Assembly (NCBI GenBank): GCA_964251965.1
Contig: CAXULQ010000013.1
Coordinates: 1 to 64,000, forward strand
Reading direction: 5' to 3'
Length of the DNA stretch: 64,000 nt
Source: Mucilaginibacter_A sp964251965
Lineage (GTDB): Bacteria; Bacteroidota; Bacteroidia; Sphingobacteriales; Sphingobacteriaceae
In this document: one piece after another, positions 9,206-17,007 of the stretch
Position numbering within the stretch: position 1 is the stretch's first letter
Layout: each line of letters starts with the position of its first letter
The notes under the pieces: generated by a model
The model's input: the letters and a program-made list of their open reading frames with translations, nothing else
Told to the model about the DNA's origin: nothing
Databases searched by the model: none
Made by a program: the position numbers and the translations under genes

Positions 9206-9230
9206 TATCAAGGCCGGCAAAATTTTATGT

Positions 9231-9244
9231 GCTAAAAGAAGCAT
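9231..9244 (+). repeat. Dispersed motif copy
   Basis: GCTAAAAGAAGCAT, 26 bp after the DUF3347 stop. Confidence 0.85.
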
Positions 9245-9344
9245 TGAGAAAATATTGTAGCGGATAAAAATAAACTGAACAATTTATTTGCGAACAGCTT
9301 TTTTCGTTTCAAAACATCCGGGATAGGCCCAATAGTTGATGCGT

Positions 9345-9455
9345 TTACCCGGGATTTAGGTTATTTCCATCGGTAGCAACATAATAAACAGATGAAAAAA
9401 CAGGCGATAAAAACAGCATAAAACAGATTGTAAAAACGAATACTTTCTTAATCAT
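9345..9455 (-). pseudogene. N-terminal remnant of a secreted parallel beta-helix protein
   Basis: From the ATG at 9455 the 36 codons encode a signal peptide (MIKKVFVFTICFMLFLSPVF) and then SSVYYVATDGNNLNPG before a stop. The YYVATDGNxxNPG motif is the typical mature N-terminus of right-handed beta-helix proteins and polysaccharide lyases, which are hundreds of residues long. Just past the stop another frame reads RINYWAYPGCFETKK to a stop at about 9285, which might be remnant C-terminal coding, so the region may be a deletion-collapsed gene. A motif copy (9489-9502) sits 34 bp upstream of the ATG. Confidence 0.5.
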
Positions 9456-9488
9456 TTTAGGTGAGAGGTTAAAAACAAATTTTTTAGT

Positions 9489-9502
9489 GCTAAAAGAAGT
9501 AT
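9489..9502 (+). repeat. Dispersed motif copy
   Basis: GCTAAAAGAAGTAT, between the beta-helix remnant and the serine hydrolase gene. Confidence 0.85.
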
Positions 9503-9548
9503 CACTGTTTTCAGGATATAGATGGTGGACAGCTTTCTTCCATATCAA

Positions 9549-11078
9549 TTACCTGGCAACCAAATCCAAATGATATTCCTGTATCAGCGGCGGATTTTCT
9601 GGTGTTAAGGTAAAAGTTACTTTGATGTTTGCCTTTTCTCCTTCCATTATAAAATTTCCGCGCAACTGGTTATCGGCAACCATTTCCCTAACGGCGATAA
9701 TTTTTCCGGCTTTGGCAAATGCCTCTGTTGCTTCCGCTTTTAACTTCTCCGGAAAATAATCCAACCAAAAATTTTGGGCGAAGATGTTGCTTTCCTTTGC
9801 ATGATCCCAGTTGGGCAACAATTTAATCAATTCGTTTTTACGCTGATTTAAAATTGCAGAAGCAGGTAAAGACCGTGGTTTTATACCCAAAAGCGCAAGC
9901 AAGGTATCCAAAGCCTGCGTATTTGGATAACCAGCCCGGGCATAAGTTAAGTTGGCAAACGAAACGATACCAATACCATATTCGGGTATAATATTCCATT
10001 GACTACCAAATCCTGGCAAACCGCCGGTATGGCCAATATAAACCCGGTTATCGCAATCTTTCAGCCATCTTAACCCGTAGCAATAAGCGGTTGCAGTTGG
10101 ACAGGGTTTGCCATTTGTTGTTTTTGCGTTGACATTAAGTGCCGAAAAATCCCAGGGATACTGCATTTCCCGAATAGAACTTCGTTTAACCGGACCAGTT
10201 TCGGCATCATCCCGCGGTGGCCAGGCCGAAAGATGCAATTCCATGTACTTACTAAAATCTTCGATTGTGGTGATCAATCCGCCCATTGCGCCATAAGAAC
10301 CATCGTGCAGCAACGGCTGCTCTACCCATTGCTCATCCAGCCAACGGTAACCGTGTGCCAAAGTTTCTTTTGGGACTTTAGTATATTCCCAATAAGTGTG
10401 CGTCATTCCCAAAGGCTTTAAAATGTTTTTGGAGATGTAATCCTCATACTTTTCGCCCGAAACTTTTTTAATAATATAACCTAAAGTAGCAAAACCCAAA
10501 TTGCTGTATTCGTAACCTAAACCCGGGTTATTAGAAAAAGAAACGCCCTTTTTATAGATTGAAATTAACTCCTCATCCGTATCCGCCAACTGCCGGTCTC
10601 CCCAAGGATTATCTTCGGGATAGCCAGCAGAATGTGTTAGTAAATTTCGGATGGTGACGGGAGAAGCATCTTTGGTGAGGTAAGGCATATTCTTCATTTC
10701 CGGAATGTACAGGCTAACCGGATCGTCCAGCTTAAGCTTGCCTTCATCGCGCAGTTTTAAAATGGCCATTGCCGTAAAGCTCTTGGTCATGGAGGCGATA
10801 CGAAAAGCAGAATTTGCATTTGCCGGAGTTTTAGTGGATAAATCGGTATAACCGATGCTTCCTTTATGCACTAATTTTCCATCCACTACAATCCCATAAA
10901 CCAAACCCGGAAAATGATTTTTCTCAACATAATCTTTATATAACTGATCGATAACCGGAAAAGTAGCTGCAATTTTTTGGTTTCTGTCCTGATCTATGAA
11001 AACAGCAGGCTGATAAGTTTGGGCAACAGTTATTAAACAACAGATGGATATTAAACCTGTAAAAGCAAACTTGTACAT
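9549..11078 (-). CDS. Serine hydrolase of the beta-lactamase/penicillin-binding family
   Basis: 509 residues with a signal peptide (to about TVAQ, residue 20). The class C/EstB-type active site is visible: SxxK as SMTKSF near residue 92, YxN as YSN near 193, and HTGG (VYIGHTGGLPG) as the KTG-box equivalent near 349. A C-terminal extension of about 100 residues follows the catalytic domain. Such exported proteins act as D-aminopeptidases, esterases or D,D-peptidases; specificity cannot be told from sequence. It is downstream of the ornithine aminotransferase gene on the same strand, separated by 136 bp with a motif copy, so it is probably a separate transcript. Confidence 0.88.
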   Translation of the reverse strand: MYKFAFTGLISICCLITVAQTYQPAVFIDQDRNQKIAATFPVIDQLYKDYVEKNHFPGLVYGIVVDGKLVHKGSIGYTDLSTKTPANANSAFRIASMTKSFTAMAILKLRDEGKLKLDDPVSLYIPEMKNMPYLTKDASPVTIRNLLTHSAGYPEDNPWGDRQLADTDEELISIYKKGVSFSNNPGLGYEYSNLGFATLGYIIKKVSGEKYEDYISKNILKPLGMTHTYWEYTKVPKETLAHGYRWLDEQWVEQPLLHDGSYGAMGGLITTIEDFSKYMELHLSAWPPRDDAETGPVKRSSIREMQYPWDFSALNVNAKTTNGKPCPTATAYCYGLRWLKDCDNRVYIGHTGGLPGFGSQWNIIPEYGIGIVSFANLTYARAGYPNTQALDTLLALLGIKPRSLPASAILNQRKNELIKLLPNWDHAKESNIFAQNFWLDYFPEKLKAEATEAFAKAGKIIAVREMVADNQLRGNFIMEGEKANIKVTFTLTPENPPLIQEYHLDLVAR

Positions 11079-11183
11079 GATGAAATGAGAAATAAAGACG
11101 CCTACAATTTACAAAATTTCTATAGTTGCGAGAATAATGCTGTTACCAAAAACTGTGGTATTTTAAGCATTAGGATTTATGTC

Positions 11184-11197
11184 GATAAAAGAAGCAT
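11184..11197 (+). repeat. Dispersed motif copy
   Basis: GATAAAAGAAGCAT between the ornithine aminotransferase stop and the serine hydrolase start. Confidence 0.88.
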
Positions 11198-11214
11198 CGC
11201 GGTTCTTTTCCTAA

Positions 11215-12453
11215 TCAGACAGAAAAACCTGCAATTGTTTTTTCGATAATGGCACAACAATTATCCATTTCTGCAGAGGTGATAACCAGCGGAGGAGAAA
11301 AACGGATGGTATGGCCGTGAGTGGGTTTTGCCAGCAGTCCGTTGTCTTTTAATGCGAGGCATATTTCCCAGGCAGTAAAGGGAATTTCCTGGGCAATATC
11401 TATTGCATTTAACAATCCTTTGCCCCTTACCTCTTTAATAATTTCGGGATATTTTTCCTTCAGCTTTTGCATGCGCGCCCTAAAAACGATGCCCATATCA
11501 AAAGCATTTTCTGCCAGCTTTTCATCGGCCACAACTTGTAAAGCTGCCACACAAACGGCTGCGGCAAGCGGATTGCCTCCAAAAGTAGAGCCATGTTCGC
11601 CCGGCCTGATACACAACATAATTTCATCATCAGCCAAAACAGCCGATACCGGAAGTACACCGCCAGCCATCGCTTTGCCGATAATCAGCATATCGGCATG
11701 TACATCTTCATAATCACTTGCCAAAACTTTTCCTGTACGGCCGATGCCGGTTTGTATTTCATCGGCCAGCAGCAGTACGTTATATTTTTTGCAAAGTGCA
11801 TGGGCAGCAGCAAGATAACCTTTGTCGGGGATAATTACACCAGCTTCTCCCTGGATCGGTTCCACCAAAAAAGCACAAATATTAGGATTGCTTTTAAAGG
11901 CACGTTCAAGTGCTTCTAAATTATTATAAGGAATGATGGTAAAGCCCGGAAGATAAGGGCCAAATTCGTTCCTTGATTCTACACTATCAGAAAACGAGAT
12001 GATCCCTGTTGTGCGGCCATGAAAATTACCTGCTGCAACTACAATATTTGCCCTGTTGTTTTCGATGCCTTTATGTTGATAAGCCCATTTCCGGGCCAGC
12101 TTGATGGCTGTTTCTACGGCTTCGGCACCCGAATTCATAAACAAAGCTTTATCGTAACCAAACAAACTACAAATATATTCTTCGGCATTGCCCAGCTGGT
12201 CGTTGTAAAAAGCCCTTGAAGTAAGTGTGAGTTGTTGTGCCTGTTTTATTAATGCTCCAATAATGCGCGGATGGCAATGGCCTTGGTTAACCGCGCTGTA
12301 GGCAGATAAAAAATCGTAATAGCGTTTGCCCTCCACATCCCACACAAAAACCCCTAAACCTTTGGACAAAACGACAGGCAACGGATGGTAGTTGTGCGCG
12401 CCGTATTGTTCTTCTGTATCTATGTATTGCTGGGTTTTAGTTAAGGTGAGCAT
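11215..12453 (-). CDS. rocD: Ornithine--oxo-acid aminotransferase
   Basis: 412 residues, a class III PLP aminotransferase. It converts ornithine and 2-oxoglutarate to glutamate-5-semialdehyde and glutamate in arginine/ornithine breakdown. Visible features: FLSAYSAVNQGHCHPRI at the N-terminal substrate region, NSGAEAVETAIKLARKW, LADEIQTGIGRTG with the PLP-binding Asp, and Lys260 in IIGKAMAGG as the Schiff-base lysine; EHGSTFGGNPLA follows. The ornithine aminotransferase subgroup is supported by AYSAVNQGHC. Arginine released from cyanophycin could feed this step, but the genes are not adjacent. Confidence 0.93.
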   Translation of the reverse strand: MLTLTKTQQYIDTEEQYGAHNYHPLPVVLSKGLGVFVWDVEGKRYYDFLSAYSAVNQGHCHPRIIGALIKQAQQLTLTSRAFYNDQLGNAEEYICSLFGYDKALFMNSGAEAVETAIKLARKWAYQHKGIENNRANIVVAAGNFHGRTTGIISFSDSVESRNEFGPYLPGFTIIPYNNLEALERAFKSNPNICAFLVEPIQGEAGVIIPDKGYLAAAHALCKKYNVLLLADEIQTGIGRTGKVLASDYEDVHADMLIIGKAMAGGVLPVSAVLADDEIMLCIRPGEHGSTFGGNPLAAAVCVAALQVVADEKLAENAFDMGIVFRARMQKLKEKYPEIIKEVRGKGLLNAIDIAQEIPFTAWEICLALKDNGLLAKPTHGHTIRFSPPLVITSAEMDNCCAIIEKTIAGFSV

Positions 12454-12583
12454 GTTGTAACGGAAAAATTTGTAATCTACTTTACATAGATAATAAATAA
12501 ATCAGGAATAACCTCGCCTGGAATGTAAATCCCGGTCGGTTTAGCTTCCGTTAAAATTCAATTTTGGTTGAGTAATTTGGTAT

Positions 12584-12597
12584 GATAAAAGAAGTAT
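12584..12597 (+). repeat. Dispersed motif copy
   Basis: GATAAAAGAAGTAT in the divergent spacer between rocD and the toxin-antitoxin pair. Confidence 0.88.
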
Positions 12598-12650
12598 AGT
12601 GGGTTGTAAGGATATTTCAAAGATTTAAGGCTGCAAAAGGTATTACTTTT

Positions 12651-12658
12651 TATATTTG
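12651..12658 (+). promoter_or_regulatory. -7 element TATATTTG for the toxin-antitoxin pair
   Basis: TAnnTTTG match 21 bp before the antitoxin ATG, implying a very short leader. Confidence 0.4.
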
Positions 12659-12679
12659 TATTACTAATTCAAATTGAGC

Positions 12680-12931
12680 ATGGAAACTTCATTAATGACT
12701 ACAAAAGGACAAGTGGTTGTACCGGCCAGATTAAGAAAGAAATATGGCATCGAGCCAGGAAAGAAAATTGCCTTTTTTGAAGAGAACGGTGCGATTGTAC
12801 TTAAACCGATGGACGAGTCCTTTTTTAGCCAATACGCCGGAATGCTGAAAGAAACTGCGCCAACAAAAGAAGAATACCAAGCTTGGAAAAACGAAGACCT
12901 TGAAAAAGAGGAGCAAAAGCTATCTAAATGA
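12680..12931 (+). CDS. AbrB/SpoVT-type (VapB-like) antitoxin
   Basis: 83 residues from the ATG at 12680; a TTG two codons earlier is also open but less likely. The N-terminal swapped-hairpin DNA-binding domain is plain: TTKGQVVVPARLRKKYGIEPGKKIAFFEENG. The C-terminal acidic and aromatic tail (about 45-83) would wrap the toxin. Such antitoxins neutralise the PIN RNase and repress the operon. The stop overlaps the toxin ATG by 4 bp (ATGA), indicating translational coupling. Confidence 0.85.
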   Translation: METSLMTTKGQVVVPARLRKKYGIEPGKKIAFFEENGAIVLKPMDESFFSQYAGMLKETAPTKEEYQAWKNEDLEKEEQKLSK

Positions 12932-13335
12932 AGCATTATGTATTTGACAGTTATGCGCTGATTGCTTTTTTTACAAAAGAAAAAAGCTGGGAACTGATAC
13001 AGAAATTGCTAATTAAAATGAGCAATGATGAAATTACCGGCTGGATTACTACCGTAAATGTGGGTGAAATTTACTACATGATCAGCAGGAAAAATTCTGC
13101 CAAGCAAGCTGATTTAGCTATTGATGCTCTACTGAATTTCCCGTTAAACATAATTGAAGCTGATTTAAAATTAGCCTTGCAAGCCGCAAAGTTGAAGGCT
13201 GCTTTTAGGCTTTCTTATGCGGATGCTTTTGCTGCTGCGTTAACTATTGCTAAAAAAGCTGTATTGTTAACGTGCGATCAGGAGTTTTTGAATTTGAAGG
13301 ATGAAAAGGATTTTGAGGTGCAGTTGATAGATTGA
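12928..13335 (+). CDS. PIN-domain ribonuclease toxin (VapC-like)
   Basis: 135 residues covering a full PIN domain. The four acidic positions expected for Mg-dependent RNase activity are present: Asp7 (FDSYAL), Glu in NVGEIYYM (about 47), Asp in SYADAFAAA (about 95) and Asp in TCDQEF (about 113). Together with the overlapping AbrB-type gene upstream it forms a standard type II toxin-antitoxin pair. The target RNA is unknown. It may simply be an addictive or stress module; no mobile element surrounds it. Confidence 0.88.
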   Translation: MKHYVFDSYALIAFFTKEKSWELIQKLLIKMSNDEITGWITTVNVGEIYYMISRKNSAKQADLAIDALLNFPLNIIEADLKLALQAAKLKAAFRLSYADAFAAALTIAKKAVLLTCDQEFLNLKDEKDFEVQLID

Positions 13336-13345
13336 TTTTTTTGTC

Positions 13346-13359
13346 GATAAAAGAAGTAT
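13346..13359 (+). repeat. Dispersed motif copy
   Basis: GATAAAAGAAGTAT, 11 bp after the PIN toxin stop. Confidence 0.88.
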
Positions 13360-13386
13360 ATTAGTTACTCCTTAAACCTGAACTTC

Positions 13387-13854
13387 ATGAAAATCCTTCT
13401 TTTTTTTCTAGTCATTATTTTGTTATCTAATTTAACAGTTTTCGCACAAAAAATAATCAACGAAAATAATTTAACAATCAACCTGAATGATTTTAAACAT
13501 CCTCAACAATATTTCTTAAATACTTATGGCAAAGATGATTCTACACGTGCTTTAATCAATTATTATTTCAGGCTAAGAAAAGCGACTGTGGTTGAAACAG
13601 CTATAGGTTTATTTGTTATCGGCGGAGGGTTGATTTTAGCAGCTAATCCAAATACTTACATACTTACTCTTGGGTCTGCTCCTATAATTGTTATGGGTGC
13701 CTTATCATTTATTGACGGACCAATAGAAAGACTGATTTATAACAAGAAAAAACTTTTGCATCTAATAGCAGATTATCAGCGCGGAAAACATTTCCCCAAA
13801 CGGTTTACACACAATCGACGTTTTAGACTGGAAATGGAAAAATTAGAACAATAA
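13387..13854 (+). CDS. Unknown exported protein with a hydrophobic hairpin
   Basis: 155 residues. A signal peptide (to about VFAQ, residue 20) is followed by a polar stretch and then two hydrophobic segments at about 61-82 and 86-108, separated by NPNTY, and a strongly basic C-terminus (KHFPKRFTHNRRFR). Probably a small inner-membrane protein. I do not recognise a family. Base composition is more AT-rich than the neighbouring metabolic genes. Confidence 0.6.
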   Translation: MKILLFFLVIILLSNLTVFAQKIINENNLTINLNDFKHPQQYFLNTYGKDDSTRALINYYFRLRKATVVETAIGLFVIGGGLILAANPNTYILTLGSAPIIVMGALSFIDGPIERLIYNKKKLLHLIADYQRGKHFPKRFTHNRRFRLEMEKLEQ

Positions 13855-14039
13855 TTGTTACACTTACTATTTGTAAAACCTAAAACCTTTTTAACAGGTG
13901 AGCTATCACGTTTTATGATACCATTGCTTCTATTTCTTTCGAAAATTATCGTTCTGTTTCCTTTTTTACCATATTGTATTTAATAGTTTTCAGGTGGTCG
14001 CAAATTGCGACTACCTATCTATTGGCTTAATTTTTATAT

Positions 14040-14053
14040 GATAAAAGAAGCAT
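14040..14053 (+). repeat. Dispersed motif copy beside the rlmL 3' remnant
   Basis: GATAAAAGAAGCAT, 8 bp beyond the stop codon of the remnant. Confidence 0.88.
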
Positions 14054-14061
14054 GGCATTAA

Positions 14062-14202
14062 TTAATCCTTTGCTCCCGGTCGCTCACCCGCTTCCCGCTT
14101 ACTGCCATCGTACAACTCATATTCCATCAGCCTGCAATCCAGTTTCCCGTTAAAAAACTCGATTTTGCGTGCTGCTTTTAGCCCTACTTTTTTGGCCAGT
14201 TC
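14062..14202 (-). pseudogene. Duplicated 3' end (46 codons plus stop) of the rlmL-like gene
   Basis: On the minus strand this reads ELAKKVGLKAARKIEFFNGK and onward to KREAGERPGAKD and a stop, matching the C-terminus of the intact methyltransferase at 14944. By hand I count 14 mismatches in about 138 aligned bases, many silent, and only two substitutions plus one added residue. Homology stops sharply at 14202. The TGA stop of the SGNH gene straddles that junction. It is a real diverged copy, not a fresh tandem repeat, so it probably descends from the original 3' end displaced by an insertion. Confidence 0.88.
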
Positions 14203-14887
14203 AATTACCCATCGTTATAACTTTAGCCCAAATCAAATCCGCAATTGCTTGCATGCCTTTATCGCCCGGATGTTGTTTAACGCCATCGCTTACATTTTGC
14301 ATATCAAAAGCAAAATTGCTGTTATTGGTGCTTAACGAAGCTAAAGAGATGTAGGGCGTATACCTGCCCATGATATTGTTGATATAATCTTTATTGGGCT
14401 GAGACCAAAAAGAACCAACAGCTAACACTTTTAATTGAGAATTATTTGTTTTGAAATAGGCAATTAATGCCTGATACCGCTTTGCAAAAACGACTGAATC
14501 AAATGTACTTTGCACGTTTTCACCAATTCTAAGGATTAATAAATCCGGTTTACTGTCGCGGTAGCTTTTCAACTCTGTATCGAAATCATACGTTGCATAA
14601 TTTACTTCAAAATCAGCGACATTTTTAGCACTTACATTTGCGTTGGCCTCTTGTTGCTTAAACTTAGTCGTTAAAAGATGTACGTAATCTTTTTCAGGAG
14701 CTGATGCGGCCATTCCCCAATTGGCATTCCAACCAATGCTTGGATTTGCGGGAGCAAAAGTGATACTATTGCCCAAAATTACAACATTAGAAAAAGGATT
14801 TGCCATAAAAACTTCTGGTGAAGCCTTATTTCCTTTTTTACAACCAAAAGCTATTAATACAAAAGCCAGAAGTATGAGCCGTTTCAT
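14201..14887 (-). CDS. SGNH/GDSL-family hydrolase lipoprotein
   Basis: 228 residues with a lipobox (LIAFGCKKG, Cys16). The nucleophile block is VVILGNSIT (Ser near 41), the third block is LRIGEN (near 121), and DGVKQHPGDKG near 203 provides the Asp-His pair. Such enzymes are esterases or carbohydrate deacetylases; substrate unknown. The gene lies exactly between the intact rlmL-like gene and the duplicated 3' remnant, with its stop codon formed across the junction. That context marks it as an inserted cargo gene. The protein looks essentially complete. Confidence 0.82.
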   Translation of the reverse strand: MKRLILLAFVLIAFGCKKGNKASPEVFMANPFSNVVILGNSITFAPANPSIGWNANWGMAASAPEKDYVHLLTTKFKQQEANANVSAKNVADFEVNYATYDFDTELKSYRDSKPDLLILRIGENVQSTFDSVVFAKRYQALIAYFKTNNSQLKVLAVGSFWSQPNKDYINNIMGRYTPYISLASLSTNNSNFAFDMQNVSDGVKQHPGDKGMQAIADLIWAKVITMGN

Positions 14888-14943
14888 AATTTATTACTTA
14901 TTTGGATTAGGACAAATGCGATAACTTTTATAAACTACTTATT

Positions 14944-16131
14944 TTACTTCGCAACCGGCCGCTCACTCGCCTCTCTTTTACTACCATCATACAACTCATA
15001 TTCCATCAGCCTGCAATCCAGCTTGCCGTTAAAAAACTCGATTTTGCGTGCTGCTTTTAGCCCTACTTTTTTGGCGAGTTCCGGGTTGCCGGTAAAAACA
15101 TAGCCGCGGTAACCTTTGCAATCGGTTTTTAAAAAGTCGCCGATGCGTTTGTAGGTGGCTTCCAGTTTGGTGTGTACGCCCAAACGTTCGCCATATTCGG
15201 GGTTGAAGAAAACCACGCCGGCTTGTTCGGGCACTTCTGTTTCAGCAAAATCACAAACATGGAACGTAATCAAATGATCCACGCCAGCCGTTTTCGCATT
15301 ATTTTGGGAGATAGAAACCGCATCCGCAGAAATATCGGAAGCAATTATTTTAAAGTTGATTTCTTTTTTGGACAAATCTTTCAACTTCCGGCGTTCTGTA
15401 AAAAATACCTGCTCATCGTAACCTAAAATGTGCATGAAAGCATAATTCATGCGAAAAAATCCGGGGCGTTTGTTGGTGGCCAGCAATGCAGCTTCTATCG
15501 CTAAAGTCCCGGCACCGCACATCGGGTTGATGAACGTACTTTTCTGGTCCCAGTTGCTCGCCAAAATCGTACTGGTTGCCAACGCTTCCAGCATGGGCGC
15601 TTTGCCCGGGATTTTGCGGTAACCGTGTTTGGACAAAGTTTCGCCGGAGGTATCCAGGAAAATATCGGCCTGGCTTTCCTGCCAGTACAAATGCAAAACG
15701 GTTTTGTTCCACTCCGGGCCGGAGTTTGGCCGGATGCCTTTTTTATCTTTGATCCGATCAACCACCGCATCTTTCACTTTCACATTGGCAAAAAGCGGCG
15801 TGGTAATAAACTCGTTGTTTACGTTGGAAGTAACCGAAAAATAACCATCAAAAGCAATCAGGTTTTCCCATTCAATTTCCATCAAACGGTTGTACAGTTC
15901 GCCGGGGTTTCTCGCCTCAAAAGAAGCAACGGAATACAAAACCTGGCTGGCGCAGCGCAGGTTCAGGTTCAGCGGGATACAATCGTTCACCGTTCCTTCC
16001 AGTTCTACGCCGGTGCTAAAAAAACGTTTGATGGTGAAGCCCAAATCTTCTACTTCCTGCTTTAAATATTCTGACAACCGCTTGTTGCAGGTAATTATTA
16101 TTTTACTTTTTGTGTTGAAAACATCCGTCAT
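14944..16131 (-). CDS. THUMP-domain RNA guanine-N2 methyltransferase (RlmL N-half type)
   Basis: 395 residues: THUMP RNA-binding domain (about 50-160) then a class I SAM methyltransferase domain (about 165-385). NPMCGAGTLAIEAAL is the SAM-binding motif. The catalytic block is FFNPEYGERLG, with NPEYG where the classical form is NPPYG; I believe this is usual for Bacteroidota members of the family. It probably methylates guanine in 23S rRNA (RlmL/YpsC-like). Its last 45 codons are duplicated at 14062-14202 beyond the SGNH gene, so this 3' end may be of imported origin. Confidence 0.86.
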   Translation of the reverse strand: MTDVFNTKSKIIITCNKRLSEYLKQEVEDLGFTIKRFFSTGVELEGTVNDCIPLNLNLRCASQVLYSVASFEARNPGELYNRLMEIEWENLIAFDGYFSVTSNVNNEFITTPLFANVKVKDAVVDRIKDKKGIRPNSGPEWNKTVLHLYWQESQADIFLDTSGETLSKHGYRKIPGKAPMLEALATSTILASNWDQKSTFINPMCGAGTLAIEAALLATNKRPGFFRMNYAFMHILGYDEQVFFTERRKLKDLSKKEINFKIIASDISADAVSISQNNAKTAGVDHLITFHVCDFAETEVPEQAGVVFFNPEYGERLGVHTKLEATYKRIGDFLKTDCKGYRGYVFTGNPELAKKVGLKAARKIEFFNGKLDCRLMEYELYDGSKREASERPVAK

Positions 16132-16139
16132 AATTCCTG

Positions 16140-16147
16140 CAAAAATA
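16140..16147 (-). promoter_or_regulatory. -7 element (TATTTTTG on minus strand)
   Basis: TAnnTTTG match 9 bp before the methyltransferase start; the short distance would give a nearly leaderless mRNA. Confidence 0.3.
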
Positions 16148-16208
16148 CGTTTTTAAGCAGGCGTTTTTATTGGCGATCTGTTAACTTTACACTTTAAATT
16201 ATTAACCC

Positions 16209-16577
16209 ATGGAGATTAAAGGAAAAGTACACGAAGTTTCGGCCACTATGCAAGTAACCGATTCTTTAAAAAAAAGAGAACTGATTGTGGAGTATGTGGA
16301 AAACCCGCAATACCCGGAATATTTAAAATTTGAATCCATCCAGGACCGTTGCGCGTTGATGGACAATGTAAAAGCTGGAGACGATGTGGAAGTGTTTTTT
16401 AACCTGAAAGGCCGCAAGTGGACTGACAAAACCGGAAAGGTAGTTTATTTTAACACGTTGCAATTATGGAAAATTAATGTGTTGTCTGCTGCTTCCAGCA
16501 ACGCCTCAACACCGGCCTACGCGCCTGCTGCCGATATCAGCTCCAATGCGGCGGAAGACGACGACCTTCCATTCTAA
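16209..16577 (+). CDS. DUF3127 OB-fold-like protein with an SSB-type acidic tail
   Basis: 122 residues. The N-terminal 95 residues match DUF3127, a family found in Bacteroidota and phages with predicted OB-like fold (GKVHEVSATMQVTDSLKKRE, KFESIQDRC). A low-complexity Ala/Ser/Pro linker follows (about 97-115), and the protein ends in EDDDLPF. That ending closely matches the DDDIPF tip of single-stranded DNA-binding proteins, which recruits repair and replication partners. A role as an auxiliary ssDNA-binding protein is inference from the tail and linker architecture. Confidence 0.8.
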   Translation: MEIKGKVHEVSATMQVTDSLKKRELIVEYVENPQYPEYLKFESIQDRCALMDNVKAGDDVEVFFNLKGRKWTDKTGKVVYFNTLQLWKINVLSAASSNASTPAYAPAADISSNAAEDDDLPF

Positions 16578-16584
16578 CAAAAGA

Positions 16585-16612
16585 AAGCCCTCGTGAAAAA
16601 AAACGAGGGCTT
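16585..16612. terminator. Hairpin after the DUF3127 gene
   Basis: Perfect 10-bp stem AAGCCCTCGT / ACGAGGGCTT with an eight-base A-rich loop; the T-tract is short, so terminator strength is uncertain. Confidence 0.6.
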
Positions 16613-17007
16613 AAAACAACTATATGGATTGGTATTGGGGCTTTGGTTGAATATTTTTAACTGAAGCACAAAACGTCTTCCGCATCCTACCTTTTTTAAT
16701 ACTGCCTGCTGTAAAATCCGCAGAAATTTTCCTTTTTCTAAATCGCCCGATTTTTGTTTTTTACGGCAACCTTCTGTTTTAGTTTCTCTCCTTTTGCCGC
16801 TGGCCAATACTGTTTTATCTACCTAAATTTAAGGGCGCAAATAATTATATATTTTTAAAGGCTGAGGTGTTAAACGCTGGTTAACAGATGTTAAAATATG
16901 TTAAACACTTATCCGGCTGCCTATAACTTAAATATGTTTGTATTTGGAATGTATTGCAAAGAAATGAATTTAGATGGCCCATTATTTTTAAAAACGATTT
17001 TGTTTAG
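16613..17007. other. Gene-free region before the sensor kinase
   Basis: About 390 bp without a credible gene; the small minus-strand reading frame here runs through the hairpin and looks like noise. It has a near-variant of the motif (ATACTGTTTTATC at 16807-16819) and the kinase promoter element. An untranslated RNA cannot be excluded. Confidence 0.5.
16933..16940 (+). promoter_or_regulatory. -7 element TATGTTTG for the two-component system
   Basis: TAnnTTTG match 67 bp before the kinase ATG. Confidence 0.4.

Noticed and set aside
12928..13335. PIN/AbrB pair as part of a defence island with the YhcG nuclease
   Set aside because: The two loci are about 10 kb apart with ordinary metabolic genes between, so no island structure is evident.
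16574..16807. 77-codon minus-strand frame after the DUF3127 gene
   Set aside because: It runs through a hairpin, has no family likeness and skewed composition; treated as chance.
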